Assembly: GCF_000416235.1 (NCBI RefSeq)
Contig: NZ_ATLO01000004.1
Coordinates: 1-64,000 of the forward strand
Direction of reading: 5' to 3'
Origin: Pseudomonas sp. CFII64
GTDB lineage: Bacteria > Pseudomonadota > Gammaproteobacteria > Pseudomonadales > Pseudomonadaceae
Length of the DNA: 64,000 nt
Positions 17,619 to 26,680 of the stretch are shown here, in pieces (within the stretch, counting starts at the first letter, position 1; each line of letters begins with the position of its first letter). Position numbers and translations under genes: made by a program. A model generated the notes under the pieces. That model worked only from the letters and a program-made list of their open reading frames with translations. It did not search any database and was not told the origin of the DNA.

Positions 17619-20600
17619 TCAAACGGCTTCTATGACTACGACTCGCTGTCCCGCACGCACCGCCGAACCCGGTTGTACGCGCACCTCCCGAACCACGCCG
17701 GCAAGTGGCGCCAGCAGCGGGATTTCCATTTTCATCGACTCCAGAATCACCAACACATCACCAGCAGCGACCTGTTGGCCTACCTCAACCTGCACTTGCC
17801 AGAGATTGCCGGCAAGGTGACTGTCGACACTGTGTTCACCGGCGTTTAGCGGCGCTTCATCGGTCAGCGGCGCCACGGCTTCATCGCTTTCGAAGTTGGC
17901 CTGGCCGCTGGCAATCCAGCGCTCCCGCTCGGCCTGAAACGCACTTTGCTGCTGGCTGCGGAAGGCGGCGATGCCTTCGGCTTCACTGCTCAAGAACGCC
18001 TGATAATCTGCCAGGTTCAAGGTGCTGTGTTCAATTTGCAGTGGGTAGCGGCCCAGCGGGAAATCCCGGCGAATGCGCAGCAGCTCTGCGGCGCTGACCG
18101 GATAGAAACGAATCTGATCGAAAAAGCGTAGCAGCCAGGGCTTGCCATCGAAGGCCGCCACGTCCCGATAACGATTCCACATCTGCAACGTACGCCCGAC
18201 AAACTGATAACCCCCCGGACCTTCCATGCCATACACGCACATGTAGGCGCCGCCGATGCCCACCGAGTTCTCCGCCGTCCAGGTGCGCGCCGGGTTGTAT
18301 TTGGTGGTCACCAGCCGATGGCGCGGGTCCAGCGGCGTGGCGACCGGCGCACCCAGGTAGACATCGCCCAGGCCCATGACCAGATAACTGGCTTCGAACA
18401 CCGTGCGCTGCACTTCGTCGAGGTTGGGCAGGTCGTTGATGCGGCGGATGAACTCCAGATTGCTCGGGCACCACGGCGCGTCCTTGCGCACAGTGGTCAT
18501 GTATTTCTCGATAGCCAGCTGACAGGCCGGATCGTCCCAGGACAGCGGCAGATGCACGATACGCGACGGGACTTGCAGGTCCTTGGCCGCGCACACCGCA
18601 TCCCATTCACCGGCGACGATTTCCAGCAGTTGGTGAAGCGGCAATTGCTCGGGCTGGTAATGCACCTGCAGCGAACGAATGCCCGGCGTCAGGTCAATTA
18701 CGCCGTGCAGATTTTTGGCCTCCAGCGCCTGCATCAACGCATGGCCGCGAAAGCGCAGCACCAGATCCAGCTCCGGCGCACCGATCTCCAGCAACAGATG
18801 AGTATCGCCGGAGAGCCGCGCTACCAGGCGCGTGTCGTCGCGGCCGATGTCGAGCATGATCGGTGAACGCAGATCATCTTGTAGGACCGGCTTTGGCCGG
18901 GAGAGGGGCGTGACATTCGCAGCCTTTGCGGCGTTGGAGAGATCTTCCTCCCGGCTAAAGCCGGTCCTGCAGGTTGCGTAGTCGGCGGTGAAAATATCCC
19001 GGGCAGTCTGGATGCTCACTGCTGCAAACATCACCTTATCGCCGGCCTTGAGCTGCCCCAGCTGCCACAGATCCGCTTCGATGATGGTCACCGGGCAGAC
19101 GAAGCCGCCGAGGCTCGGCCCGTCGGGGCCGAGGATGACGGGCATGTCGCCGGTGAAGTCCACCGCGCCGATGGCATACGGATTGTCGTGAATGTTCGAC
19201 GGATGCAAACCCGCTTCCCCGCCATCGGCCCGTACCCATTCCGGTTTCGGGCCGATCAGGCGCACGCCGGTGCGGCTGGAGTTGAAATGCACTTCCCAGG
19301 CCGTGGCAAAAAACGTCTGCATGTAGCGTTCAGTGAAATACTCCGGCGCGCCGTGCGGGCCATAGATGACGCGAATGTGCCGAACGTCCGCCAACTCCGC
19401 GAGCTGATCCGTTGCGATGTGTTGCCCGGCGCTGCGTTCAATCAACGGCGAAATGTGCAGCACATCGCCAGCCCGCAATGCCCGACCGCCATGGCCGCCA
19501 AACTGGCCCAGGGTGAAGGTACTTTTGCTGCCCAGATAATCCGGCACATCCAGCCCGCCACGTACGCATAAATAGCTGCGCGCGCCTGCTCCGGCAATGG
19601 TGCCAAGCGCCAGCTGCGTACCGGCAGGCACCAACAACGCGGTATTCATCGGCTGCATCTCGCCGTCCAGCGTGATGGGGATCGCCGCACCCGTCACAGC
19701 AATCACCGCGTCGGTGTTAAAGCGCAGCAACGGCCCGCTCATGGTGATTTCCAGTGCCGCGCAGCCTTCGACGTTGCCCAGCAGGCGATTGCCCTGACGC
19801 AAGGCGCGGCTGTCCATTGGCCCGGACGGCGGCACACCGACTGCCCAATAACCGAGCCGCCCCGGATAGTCCTGAACGCTGGTCTGCGTGCCGCCGCTGA
19901 GCACTTCGAACGTGTCGGCGTGGTACACCAGACCTTCCAGGCAGCGGGTCCACGGCTGGCCGCTGGCAAACGGGACGTCGGCGATGATCTGGCGCAGGTA
20001 ATCACGGTTGGTTTCGACGCCGTACAGGCGGGTGTCGCTCAAGGCTTTGGCCAGCCCGGCGCGGGCCCGCTCGCGGTTCGGCGCCCAACTGATGACCTTG
20101 GCGATCATCGGATCGAAGAACGGTGGAATCTCGCAACCGGCTTCGACCCAGGTATCAATGCGCAGGCTTTTGCCGTCTACAGCAGGGAAGTTCACGGCGG
20201 TCAGCAAACCGGGACTCGGCTGGAAATCCCGACCCGGATCTTCGGCATACAGACGGGCTTGAATGGCATGGCCGCCGGGTTTCAGTGCTGCCTGCAATTC
20301 ACTCAACGGCGGCAGGTCGCCAGCGGCCAGTTGCACCATCCAGCTGACCAGATCGACGCCCCAGACTTGCTCGGTCACCCCGTGCTCGACCTGCAAGCGG
20401 GTGTTCACTTCCAGGAAATAAAAGCGCTGATCCTCGCTGTCGAAGACAAACTCCACAGTGCCGGCGCTGCGGTAGTTGACCGCTTTGGCCAGCTTGATCG
20501 CCGCCATGCACAGCGCTTCGCCCATGCCTTCGGGCAGGTTCGGCGCCGGGGTTTCTTCAAGGACTTTCTGGTTGCGCCGCTGCACCGAGCAATCGCGTAC

Positions 20601-21272
20601 ACCCAGCGCGAGCACTTCGCCACGTCCATCGCCGAACACCTGAACTTCAAGATGCCGGGCGCGCTGGATGTACTTCTCGATGAACACCCCAGCGTCGCTG
20701 AAGTTGTTCTGCCCGAGGCGTTTCACCGCCTCGAACGACTCGCTCAGCTCGGCGGCGCTGCGGCACACGCGCATGCCAATCCCGCCGCCGCCGGCGGTGC
20801 TTTTGAGCATTACCGGGTAACCGATGATTTGCGCAGCGCTCAGCGCGGTGTCGAGGCTGTCGAGCAATTCGGTGCCTTCGAGCATTGGCACGCCGTGCTG
20901 TTTGGCCAGGGCGCGAGCGGTGTGCTTGAGGCCGAACACCCGCAGTTGTTCGGGCGTCGGGCCGACGAAGGCAATGCCTGCGTCTTCGCAGCGTTGCGCG
21001 AACGCGGCGTTTTCAGAGAGAAAACCGTAGCCGGGATGAATCGCTTGCGCGCCGCTGGCTTTGGCGATGGCGAGGATTTTCTCCACCGCCAGATAAGTCC
21101 CGGCCGCGCCGCCTTCACCCAGGCTGTGGGCTTCGTCGGCTTGCAGCAAATGCAGGCTGGCGGCATCGGCTTCGGAATACACGGCAACGCCTTTGACGTG
21201 CAGGGCGCGCAAGGTGCGCAGGATGCGGCAGGCAATGGCGCCACGGTTGGCGATCAGCAGTGTGTCAAACAT
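17619..21272 (-). CDS. Biotin-dependent guanidine/urea carboxylase
   Basis: The 1,217-residue protein has a biotin carboxylase domain at about 1-450 (FDTLLIANRGAIACRILRT, STAGGGGIGMR), an AHS2/KipA-like domain to about 765, an AHS1/KipI-like domain from about 800 and a C-terminal biotinyl domain with Lys1181 in ESMKME. Such proteins are annotated urea carboxylase. Those encoded behind guanidine-I riboswitches with CgdAB prefer guanidine and make carboxyguanidine. Context therefore favours guanidine carboxylase, though specificity cannot be proved from sequence. Residues 768-798, between AHS2 and AHS1, are encoded by a 90-bp REPIN read in frame, which lengthens the usual linker by about 30 residues. 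Confidence 0.93.
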   Translation of the reverse strand: MFDTLLIANRGAIACRILRTLRALHVKGVAVYSEADAASLHLLQADEAHSLGEGGAAGTYLAVEKILAIAKASGAQAIHPGYGFLSENAAFAQRCEDAGIAFVGPTPEQLRVFGLKHTARALAKQHGVPMLEGTELLDSLDTALSAAQIIGYPVMLKSTAGGGGIGMRVCRSAAELSESFEAVKRLGQNNFSDAGVFIEKYIQRARHLEVQVFGDGRGEVLALGVRDCSVQRRNQKVLEETPAPNLPEGMGEALCMAAIKLAKAVNYRSAGTVEFVFDSEDQRFYFLEVNTRLQVEHGVTEQVWGVDLVSWMVQLAAGDLPPLSELQAALKPGGHAIQARLYAEDPGRDFQPSPGLLTAVNFPAVDGKSLRIDTWVEAGCEIPPFFDPMIAKVISWAPNRERARAGLAKALSDTRLYGVETNRDYLRQIIADVPFASGQPWTRCLEGLVYHADTFEVLSGGTQTSVQDYPGRLGYWAVGVPPSGPMDSRALRQGNRLLGNVEGCAALEITMSGPLLRFNTDAVIAVTGAAIPITLDGEMQPMNTALLVPAGTQLALGTIAGAGARSYLCVRGGLDVPDYLGSKSTFTLGQFGGHGGRALRAGDVLHISPLIERSAGQHIATDQLAELADVRHIRVIYGPHGAPEYFTERYMQTFFATAWEVHFNSSRTGVRLIGPKPEWVRADGGEAGLHPSNIHDNPYAIGAVDFTGDMPVILGPDGPSLGGFVCPVTIIEADLWQLGQLKAGDKVMFAAVSIQTARDIFTADYATCRTGFSREEDLSNAAKAANVTPLSRPKPVLQDDLRSPIMLDIGRDDTRLVARLSGDTHLLLEIGAPELDLVLRFRGHALMQALEAKNLHGVIDLTPGIRSLQVHYQPEQLPLHQLLEIVAGEWDAVCAAKDLQVPSRIVHLPLSWDDPACQLAIEKYMTTVRKDAPWCPSNLEFIRRINDLPNLDEVQRTVFEASYLVMGLGDVYLGAPVATPLDPRHRLVTTKYNPARTWTAENSVGIGGAYMCVYGMEGPGGYQFVGRTLQMWNRYRDVAAFDGKPWLLRFFDQIRFYPVSAAELLRIRRDFPLGRYPLQIEHSTLNLADYQAFLSSEAEGIAAFRSQQQSAFQAERERWIASGQANFESDEAVAPLTDEAPLNAGEHSVDSHLAGNLWQVQVEVGQQVAAGDVLVILESMKMEIPLLAPLAGVVREVRVQPGSAVRAGQRVVVIEAV
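18881..18970. repeat. REPIN inside the carboxylase coding sequence
   Basis: The arms at 18881-18903 and 18948-18970 are inverted repeats matching at 21 of 23 positions, with core GGACCGGCTTTRGCCGGGAG. The same core, with one change, forms the REPIN at 60829-60880. The element spans exactly 90 bp and has no stop in the carboxylase frame. Confidence 0.88.
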
Positions 21273-21380
21273 GGCTTGAACCCCGGAAGTCGATGGTTCG
21301 ACCCCAAACTGGGAAGCGGGCCGTCCCGCTATTGATGTGTCTGCACGAGGGTCGTCCGTCGTGGTCAGTTGCTAGCCCGC

Positions 21381-21510
21381 TCGCGGCTGAAGCCGCTCCT
21401 ACAAAACACCGCCCGTAGGAGCCGCCGAAGCCGTCCCCGAAACACCGTCCGAAGGGGCCGCCGAAGCCGTCCCCCCGAAACAATTTCCGTAGGAGCGGCT
21501 TCAGCCGCGA
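21381..21510. repeat. REPIN with internal tandem repeats
   Basis: Perfect 22-bp inverted arms (21381-21402 and 21489-21510, core GCGGCTGAAGCCGCTCCTA) enclose about 85 bp. Within this, the motif GCCGCCGAAGCCGTCCCC is tandemly repeated about 36 bp apart. The element lies between the deiminase-subunit and carboxylase genes and starts four bases after the upstream stop. It will be transcribed in the operon mRNA and can fold into a strong hairpin. Confidence 0.85.
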
Positions 21511-21514
21511 GGGC

Positions 21515-22135
21515 TCAATTCCAGACGTGCAATTCAGCCGGCGTCGGGTTGTAGCCATTGCACGGGTTATTCAGCTGCGGACAGTTGGAAATCAGCACGA
21601 TCACGTCCATTTCGGCGCGCAGTTCGACGTATTTGCCCGGCGCGGAGATGCCGTCCTCGAAGGTCAGCCCGCCGTCAGCGGTGACCGGCACGTTCATGAA
21701 GAAATTGATGTTTGGCCCGATGTCGCCTTTGCCCAGACGCCCGTCATGTACGCAGGCGCGCAAGTAGTTGTCGCGGCAGCTGTGCATGTGGCGTTTTTCC
21801 AGGGCGTAACGCACGGTGTTGCTCTCTTGTGCGCAAGCGCCGCCGAGGGTGTCGTGACGTCCGCAGGTGTCATCGACGATGGTCAGCATCGGTTTGCCGA
21901 GGTTGGAATACAGCACGCTGCCGGTGGTCAGGTAAACGCTGCCTTGACGGCGCAAGGTGCGCTGCACGTCGTAACGTTCACGGGGGTTGGCGAGGCTGAA
22001 GAACAGCGTGTCGACCGCCTGATTGCCCTCCAGATCGAGGATGCGCAGGGTTTGCCCGGCCTTGAGTTCAGTCAGCGAAGGTTCGCCGGCCGGAATGAAG
22101 GTGGTGGATGCGGCGGTAGCGGAAGTCGTATTCAT
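21515..22135 (-). CDS. cgdB: Carboxyguanidine deiminase subunit (urea amidolyase-associated protein 2)
   Basis: The 206-residue DUF1989-family protein carries the conserved [18 protein letters not shown] and [10 protein letters not shown] motifs of the protein called urea-amidolyase-associated protein 2. With its partner it forms the carboxyguanidine deiminase CgdAB, which turns carboxyguanidine into allophanate and ammonium. The ATG at 22135 follows a GAGGAG ribosome site. The longer frame to 22210 overlaps the upstream gene and lacks homology. The A/B assignment follows operon order and is less sure than the family call. A 240-bp repeat-filled gap separates it from the carboxylase. Confidence 0.85.
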   Translation of the reverse strand: MNTTSATAASTTFIPAGEPSLTELKAGQTLRILDLEGNQAVDTLFFSLANPRERYDVQRTLRRQGSVYLTTGSVLYSNLGKPMLTIVDDTCGRHDTLGGACAQESNTVRYALEKRHMHSCRDNYLRACVHDGRLGKGDIGPNINFFMNVPVTADGGLTFEDGISAPGKYVELRAEMDVIVLISNCPQLNNPCNGYNPTPAELHVWN

Positions 22136-22146
22136 GGACGTGCTCC

Positions 22147-22872
22147 TCAGGCGAACAGGCGATCGGTATTGATGAAGCCGCGCTGGTTTTCCGGGCGGGA
22201 CGTGCGGCAATGTTCGGCAACGCTGGCATCGGCTTTCATCCAGCTCAGCTGCAGCGGCTGCGGGGCGTATTCAGGATTCGGGTCCATGGGATGCTGCAGC
22301 GCGGTGAGGACGACCAGGGTATCCATCGGCGCGTACAGCTCGATGTAGTCCCCGGCTTTTGAATTGCCCGGCACAAAATGCAGGCGCCCCGCGTCGTCAA
22401 CGTTGACGCGGCTGAACAGGTTCAAGGTCATCAGCAGGTCCGACAGGCCCAGGCCCCATTTGCCCAGCTCGACCAGCAGGTTGTCGGTGCCGTTGCGAAA
22501 GAAGCCGTTGCGCAGTTCCTGATAGCGGCCCTGACCGTATTTCTCCGCGACTTCATCAGCGCAGAGCACGCCGCCGAGGCTGTCGCTCCAGCCGCAGGTG
22601 TCGGCGGTGATTGCCGCCAGCACGCGGCCCATGTCCGAATACAGGCAATGGCCGCTGGTGAGTTTGGCGGTGTGCTGGCACTTGAGGCTGTCCGGCAGAT
22701 TCAAACGCTCGGTTTTTTCATGGGCGTTGAGCAGCGTCAGGCTGATGTTGGCGTTGCCGTTGAGATCGGTCAGACGCAACAGTTCGCCGCGCTTGAGCAC
22801 GAATGAACGATGGCCGCCGCCGGGCAGCAGTTCTTCGGCGAAAACCGGGAATAGCGTGTTCGATGTGGTCAT
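22147..22872 (-). CDS. cgdA: Carboxyguanidine deiminase subunit (urea amidolyase-associated protein 1)
   Basis: The 241-residue DUF1989 protein is paralogous to the next gene. They share a [11 protein letters not shown] segment and a common fold, and this copy has MTLNLFSRV in place of [10 protein letters not shown]. It matches urea-amidolyase-associated protein 1. The pair acts between the carboxylase and allophanate hydrolase. It lies 12 bp after the ABC ATPase gene and 11 bp before its partner, so all are one operon. The conserved cysteine in DTCG probably binds metal with nearby His/Glu residues, which is inference. Confidence 0.85.
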   Translation of the reverse strand: MTTSNTLFPVFAEELLPGGGHRSFVLKRGELLRLTDLNGNANISLTLLNAHEKTERLNLPDSLKCQHTAKLTSGHCLYSDMGRVLAAITADTCGWSDSLGGVLCADEVAEKYGQGRYQELRNGFFRNGTDNLLVELGKWGLGLSDLLMTLNLFSRVNVDDAGRLHFVPGNSKAGDYIELYAPMDTLVVLTALQHPMDPNPEYAPQPLQLSWMKADASVAEHCRTSRPENQRGFINTDRLFA

Positions 22873-22884
22873 GAGCAGAATCCT

Positions 22885-23649
22885 CTAAGCCTGTTGCAGC
22901 GAATCAAGCGCGGCGCGTGCTGCGCGGCGGTCGCTGTTCAGGGGAATGTCGTAAGTGATACGCGCGCCATAAGCGCCGGGGGCGTGGGGGTCGATGCGCA
23001 CTTTGTCGAAGACCAGCAAGCGGGTGCCGAGGTTGAAACCTTCGGACAAGTCATGGGTGACCATGAACACCGTCAGCTGCGTTTCGCGCCACAGGTCCAG
23101 CAGCAAGGCGTGCATGTCCTTGCGGATGCCCGGATCGAGGGCGCCGAAGGGTTCGTCGAGCAGCAACACCCGGGGTTTCATGATCAGCGCCTGGGCGATG
23201 GCCAGCCGCTGTTGCATGCCGCCGGACAGCTGCGTCGGGTACTTGTCCAGCGAATGACCGAGGCCGACTTTGTTCAGCAACACCGCCGCTTGTTCGCGAG
23301 CTTCGCGTTTGGCATTGCCGAACAATCGCCCGAGCAACGCCGAGCGCGGCAGTTCCAGGCCCAGGGCAACGTTGTCCAGCACTGACAGATGCGGAAACAC
23401 CGAATAACGCTGAAACACCACGCCACGGCTGGCATCCGGCTCGCTGGCCAACGCCTTGCCGTCGAGCAGAATCTTGCCCTTGCTTGGCACTTCCTGACCC
23501 AGCAACAGACGCAGAAAGGTGGATTTGCCGCAACCCGAGGCACCGACCAGGGTGCAGAATTCACCCTCGGCGACGCTCAGGTTCAGGCCTTCGAGCACCA
23601 CTTGATCGTCGTATTGTTGCCAGACGTTTTGCACGGAAATAAAACTCAT
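22885..23649 (-). CDS. ABC transporter ATP-binding protein, guanidine operon
   Basis: The 254-residue ATPase is of the nitrate/sulfonate/taurine type. Walker A is GASGCGKST near residue 37, the signature is LSGGMQQR near 140 and Walker B is VLLLDEPFGALD near 160, followed by the H-loop VTHD. It should power import of guanidine or a related compound with the adjacent permease and binding protein. Its ATG overlaps the permease stop (ATGA). Confidence 0.94.
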   Translation of the reverse strand: MSFISVQNVWQQYDDQVVLEGLNLSVAEGEFCTLVGASGCGKSTFLRLLLGQEVPSKGKILLDGKALASEPDASRGVVFQRYSVFPHLSVLDNVALGLELPRSALLGRLFGNAKREAREQAAVLLNKVGLGHSLDKYPTQLSGGMQQRLAIAQALIMKPRVLLLDEPFGALDPGIRKDMHALLLDLWRETQLTVFMVTHDLSEGFNLGTRLLVFDKVRIDPHAPGAYGARITYDIPLNSDRRAARAALDSLQQA

Positions 23650-24461
23650 CCTCGCGCCCCTTCATACCAGGGGAACGCCTTGCGGGTCAGCGCCTTGAGG
23701 CCCCAATCCATCAGCCACGCCAGCAGCGTGATCCAGACCACGTAGGGCAGGATCACGTCCATCGCCAGATAGCGCCGTACCAGAAAGATCCGGTAACCGA
23801 GGCCGTCCGTGGAGGCAATGGCTTCGGCCGCGATCAGGAACAACCACGCCGATCCCAGCACCAGCCGCAAGGCGATCAGCAAACGTGGCAGCAATTGCGG
23901 CAGGATCACCCGCAGGATCAGCGTCCAGGTGGAAGCGCCCAAGGTCTGCGCCTTGATCAGCAGTTCTACCGGGATTTCCCGGGCGCGCTGTTCCAGATCA
24001 CGGGCCAGGATCGGCGTGATGCCGATCACGATGAGCATGACTTTCGACAGCTCACCCAAACCGAAGACGATGAACAGAATCGGCAGAATCGCCAGCGGCG
24101 GCACCATCGACAGCACCGTCAACAGCGGCGACAACGGCGCGCCGAACAACGGCAGGATTCCCGAGGCAATGCCCAGGCACAAACCCAGCAACGCGCTGAT
24201 GCCCAGACCGATCGCCAGCCGGCGCAGACTGGAACCGGTGTCCTGCCACAGCAGGTATTCGCCAGTGCGGGTATCGGCTTTGAACGCCATGCGATTGACC
24301 GCATCGGCCATCTGCACGGCGCTGGGCAGCAGCTTGTCGTTGGGGTTTTCCGTCAGCCGTGTCGCCGAGCCGGTGAAATACGCGAACAGCAGCAGGGCGA
24401 ACGGCAGGATCACCAGAAGCAGGCGACTGGCCCGATCCGGGCGGCGATTTATCAAACGCAT
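23646..24461 (-). CDS. ABC transporter permease, guanidine operon
   Basis: The 271-residue inner-membrane protein has about six helices and an EAA-type coupling loop (IPVELLIKAQTLGASTWTLI) near residues 155-175, as in SsuC/TauC permeases. It overlaps the ATPase gene by four bases and follows the binding protein by 27 bp. The substrate is inferred from the riboswitch and the catabolic genes downstream. Confidence 0.93.
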   Translation of the reverse strand: MRLINRRPDRASRLLLVILPFALLLFAYFTGSATRLTENPNDKLLPSAVQMADAVNRMAFKADTRTGEYLLWQDTGSSLRRLAIGLGISALLGLCLGIASGILPLFGAPLSPLLTVLSMVPPLAILPILFIVFGLGELSKVMLIVIGITPILARDLEQRAREIPVELLIKAQTLGASTWTLILRVILPQLLPRLLIALRLVLGSAWLFLIAAEAIASTDGLGYRIFLVRRYLAMDVILPYVVWITLLAWLMDWGLKALTRKAFPWYEGARG

Positions 24462-24488
24462 GGCAATGACCTTTGTGCGAAACGCGGA

Positions 24489-25559
24489 TTACAACGTGCC
24501 GTCGGCGGCCATTTGCACGTAGCTCGGGTCGAAATGCAGCTTGAGGTTGGCCTTGTCACCGGACATCACGCCGTTGGCGAAGGACATGCCCACGGCGCTG
24601 GAATCCTTGGCGCCTTCACCCAGCAGGCCGTGTTCGAAGGAGAAGCTGGCGACCTTGCGCATGGTGTCTGGCAGTTGTTTGCTGGTGGCGAATTCCAGGG
24701 CTTCCTTGGGTGTGGCGAATAGCTTGGTGGTGTCCAGTTGCGACTGGAAGCCTGCCAGATCAGTGCCCGAAGCCTTGGCCATGTGCTCCAGCGCGACTTT
24801 GCTCGCGGCGGATTTGGCGTTCATCAATGCAACCACTTCAAACCAGGCACCGGTCAACGCTTTGCCCAGCGCCGGGTTGTCTTTCAGGGTCTGGGTGTTG
24901 ACCACCATCATGTCCATGATTTCGCCGGGGATCTTGCTGGAATCGAACACCTGGGTAACGCCGGGCTTGGCCTTGATATCCGCGAGCATCGGGTTCCAGG
25001 TGGTGACTGCCTGGACGTCGTTGGTGTTGAAGGCGGCGGAGATGTCGGCATCGGAGGTGTTGACCACTTTCAGGTCTTTCTCGGACAGGTCAGCCGTATC
25101 CAGCGCACGGGCCAGCAGGTAGTGGGAGACGGAGAGTTCCACCAGATTGACGTTCATGCCCTTTAGGTCGGCGACTTTCTTGTTCGCGCCTTTGATGACG
25201 ATGCCGTCGTTGCCGTTGGAGAAGTCGCTGACGATCAGCGCGGTGCTGTCGACGCCGCCTGCAGCCGGGATGGTCAGTGCATCCATGTTGGTCATGGTGC
25301 AGCCATCGAACTGGCCAGCGGTGTATTGGTTGATGGATTCGACGTAATCGTTGAGCTGGGTGACATCGATCTTGATGCCGTACTTTTTCGCCCACTTGTC
25401 GACAATGCCTTGGGTGCCTGCGTATTCCCAGGGCATCCAGCCGGCATAAATGGTCCAGCACACGTTAAATTCTTTTTTCACGGCGGCTTGCGCCGAAGAG
25501 AGGCTCAATGCAGCGACGAGGCCGGCAGCGAGCAGGCCGAACAGACGGGACTTTTGCAT
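24489..25559 (-). CDS. ABC transporter substrate-binding protein, guanidine operon
   Basis: The 356-residue periplasmic protein has a clear signal peptide (cleavage after AQA near residue 25) and an NrtA/SsuA-like fold (VCWTIYAGWMPWEYAG, then GQFDGCTMTNMDAL). It is the first gene after the guanidine-I riboswitch. Its ribosome site CUACUGGAGG (25576-25567) lies seven bases before the ATG and is exactly complementary to CCUCCAGUAG within the riboswitch. It likely binds guanidine or a close derivative. Confidence 0.93.
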   Translation of the reverse strand: MQKSRLFGLLAAGLVAALSLSSAQAAVKKEFNVCWTIYAGWMPWEYAGTQGIVDKWAKKYGIKIDVTQLNDYVESINQYTAGQFDGCTMTNMDALTIPAAGGVDSTALIVSDFSNGNDGIVIKGANKKVADLKGMNVNLVELSVSHYLLARALDTADLSEKDLKVVNTSDADISAAFNTNDVQAVTTWNPMLADIKAKPGVTQVFDSSKIPGEIMDMMVVNTQTLKDNPALGKALTGAWFEVVALMNAKSAASKVALEHMAKASGTDLAGFQSQLDTTKLFATPKEALEFATSKQLPDTMRKVASFSFEHGLLGEGAKDSSAVGMSFANGVMSGDKANLKLHFDPSYVQMAADGTL

Positions 25560-25615
25560 GTAACAACCTCCAGTAGCGAAAAGGGGCGGTCAGGAGCAAC
25601 GCGACACCACTGGTG

Positions 25616-25720
25616 TCCTGTCTCCCGGGCTTTTATCCCGCCGTGTAACCTCTACTGGAGGTCGCCAACTCTCGGACCAGCCACTCGCCATTCACTGGCG
25701 AGCCGGAACCCTAGTCGGCT
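25616..25720 (-). ncRNA. Guanidine-I (ykkC) riboswitch
   Basis: On the minus strand the conserved blocks of the class appear in order: ACUAGGGUUCCG (25715-25704), CUGGUCCGAGAG (25680-25669), ACACGGCGGGA (25646-25636) and AAAAGCCCGGGAGA (25634-25621). Between the second and third blocks, CCUC-CAGUA-GAGG can form a local hairpin. Its 5' ten bases CCUCCAGUAG (25661-25652) can instead pair perfectly with the downstream ribosome site. No hairpin plus U-run lies between aptamer and start codon, so control is probably translational and switched on by guanidine. Confidence 0.95.
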
Positions 25721-26024
25721 ATTGCAAATTGTGGTGCCGCGAACCTGTTTTGACTCCTGCACGGGTTTCCTAAAGCGAGAGTTGTGCCAACTCGTCACAA
25801 TGCCCGACACAGAGGGGCTGCGACGCGCGGGCAGGTTCCGGGCGGACGCATATCGGCTGATCATGGTGCGCGCACGCACCGGCTTGGGGCGCGAGCGCAC
25901 AAATATAGTTAGGCCTACGGGGCACTTGAAGGGGGATTTCGTGTCTTATTTTTTGTCCGCCAGCTATTGGCGAACGCCGACCAGCGTCGCTGGTTTGTGC
26001 CCTATCGCGGTCCGGGAGGCCGCC

Positions 26025-26489
26025 ATGTATCGACGACCCTTGCTGCTTGTTTTACTGGCTCTGACTCTTGCTGGTTGCTATGGAGGTCCCGGTTACTACG
26101 AATCCGATGTGTATACCCAGCCCGCAACCGTTGTTGGAGGTGGATATGCTTATGACAATGGCTACCGTTCGACTTATTACCAGGAACGGCGCATCTATGT
26201 AGCGCCGCAACCACGCTACTACGCCCCGGCGCCGCGCTATTACGCGCCGCCACCGGTTCCACGTTATTACCAACCCGGCAGACCGCCCGGTTATGGTTGG
26301 GGTGACAACCGCTATCGCGGCGGCAATCCCGGCTATCGCAACGATCCGCGTCGCGACTACCGAGGCGGCCCGTCATGGGGCGATCACGGCGGCAACCGCG
26401 GCCATGACGGCCGAGGTCCGGGTCGAGGCGACGGACGCGGCGATGGCCGTGGCGGTCGCGGCGGAGATGGCCGAGGCGGGCATCGCTGA
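26025..26489 (+). CDS. Low-complexity Tyr/Pro and Arg/Gly-rich lipoprotein
   Basis: The 154-residue protein starts with a short signal and a lipobox (LTLAGC, Cys near residue 18). A tyrosine-rich region with RYYAP repeats at about 60-90 follows, then a tail rich in RG, DGRG and GGRG from about 95 to the end. No enzyme domain is present. Such tails are disordered and could contact RNA, polysaccharide or cell wall. The ATG at 26025 follows a GGGAGG site. A strong terminator follows 18 bp after the stop, so this is a single-gene unit. Confidence 0.75.
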   Translation: MYRRPLLLVLLALTLAGCYGGPGYYESDVYTQPATVVGGGYAYDNGYRSTYYQERRIYVAPQPRYYAPAPRYYAPPPVPRYYQPGRPPGYGWGDNRYRGGNPGYRNDPRRDYRGGPSWGDHGGNRGHDGRGPGRGDGRGDGRGGRGGDGRGGHR

Positions 26490-26506
26490 TCGGTAGATGA
26501 AAAAAG

Positions 26507-26534
26507 AACGGCACTCTATGGAGTGCCGTTTTTT
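26507..26534 (+). terminator. Rho-independent terminator
   Basis: AACGGCACTC/GAGTGCCGTT makes a ten-base stem with a TATG loop, followed directly by a run of T. Confidence 0.92.
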
Positions 26535-26680
26535 ATAGGTCGGGATTTTCTCAATGGATGCTGGCAACCCTCCTTCAGATATTTCTGATAGGGGCGTGGG
26601 AGCATTCCTGAAATACATATCTAGCCTCAGAAACGGGTTCGACATTGATAGGGTTTCACACCCAAAAATGGAGATTACCC
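26535..26680. other. Non-coding gap before brnTA
   Basis: This AT-richer stretch lies between the terminator and the brnTA region. I see no gene or clear repeat. It should contain the brnTA promoter. Confidence 0.4.
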
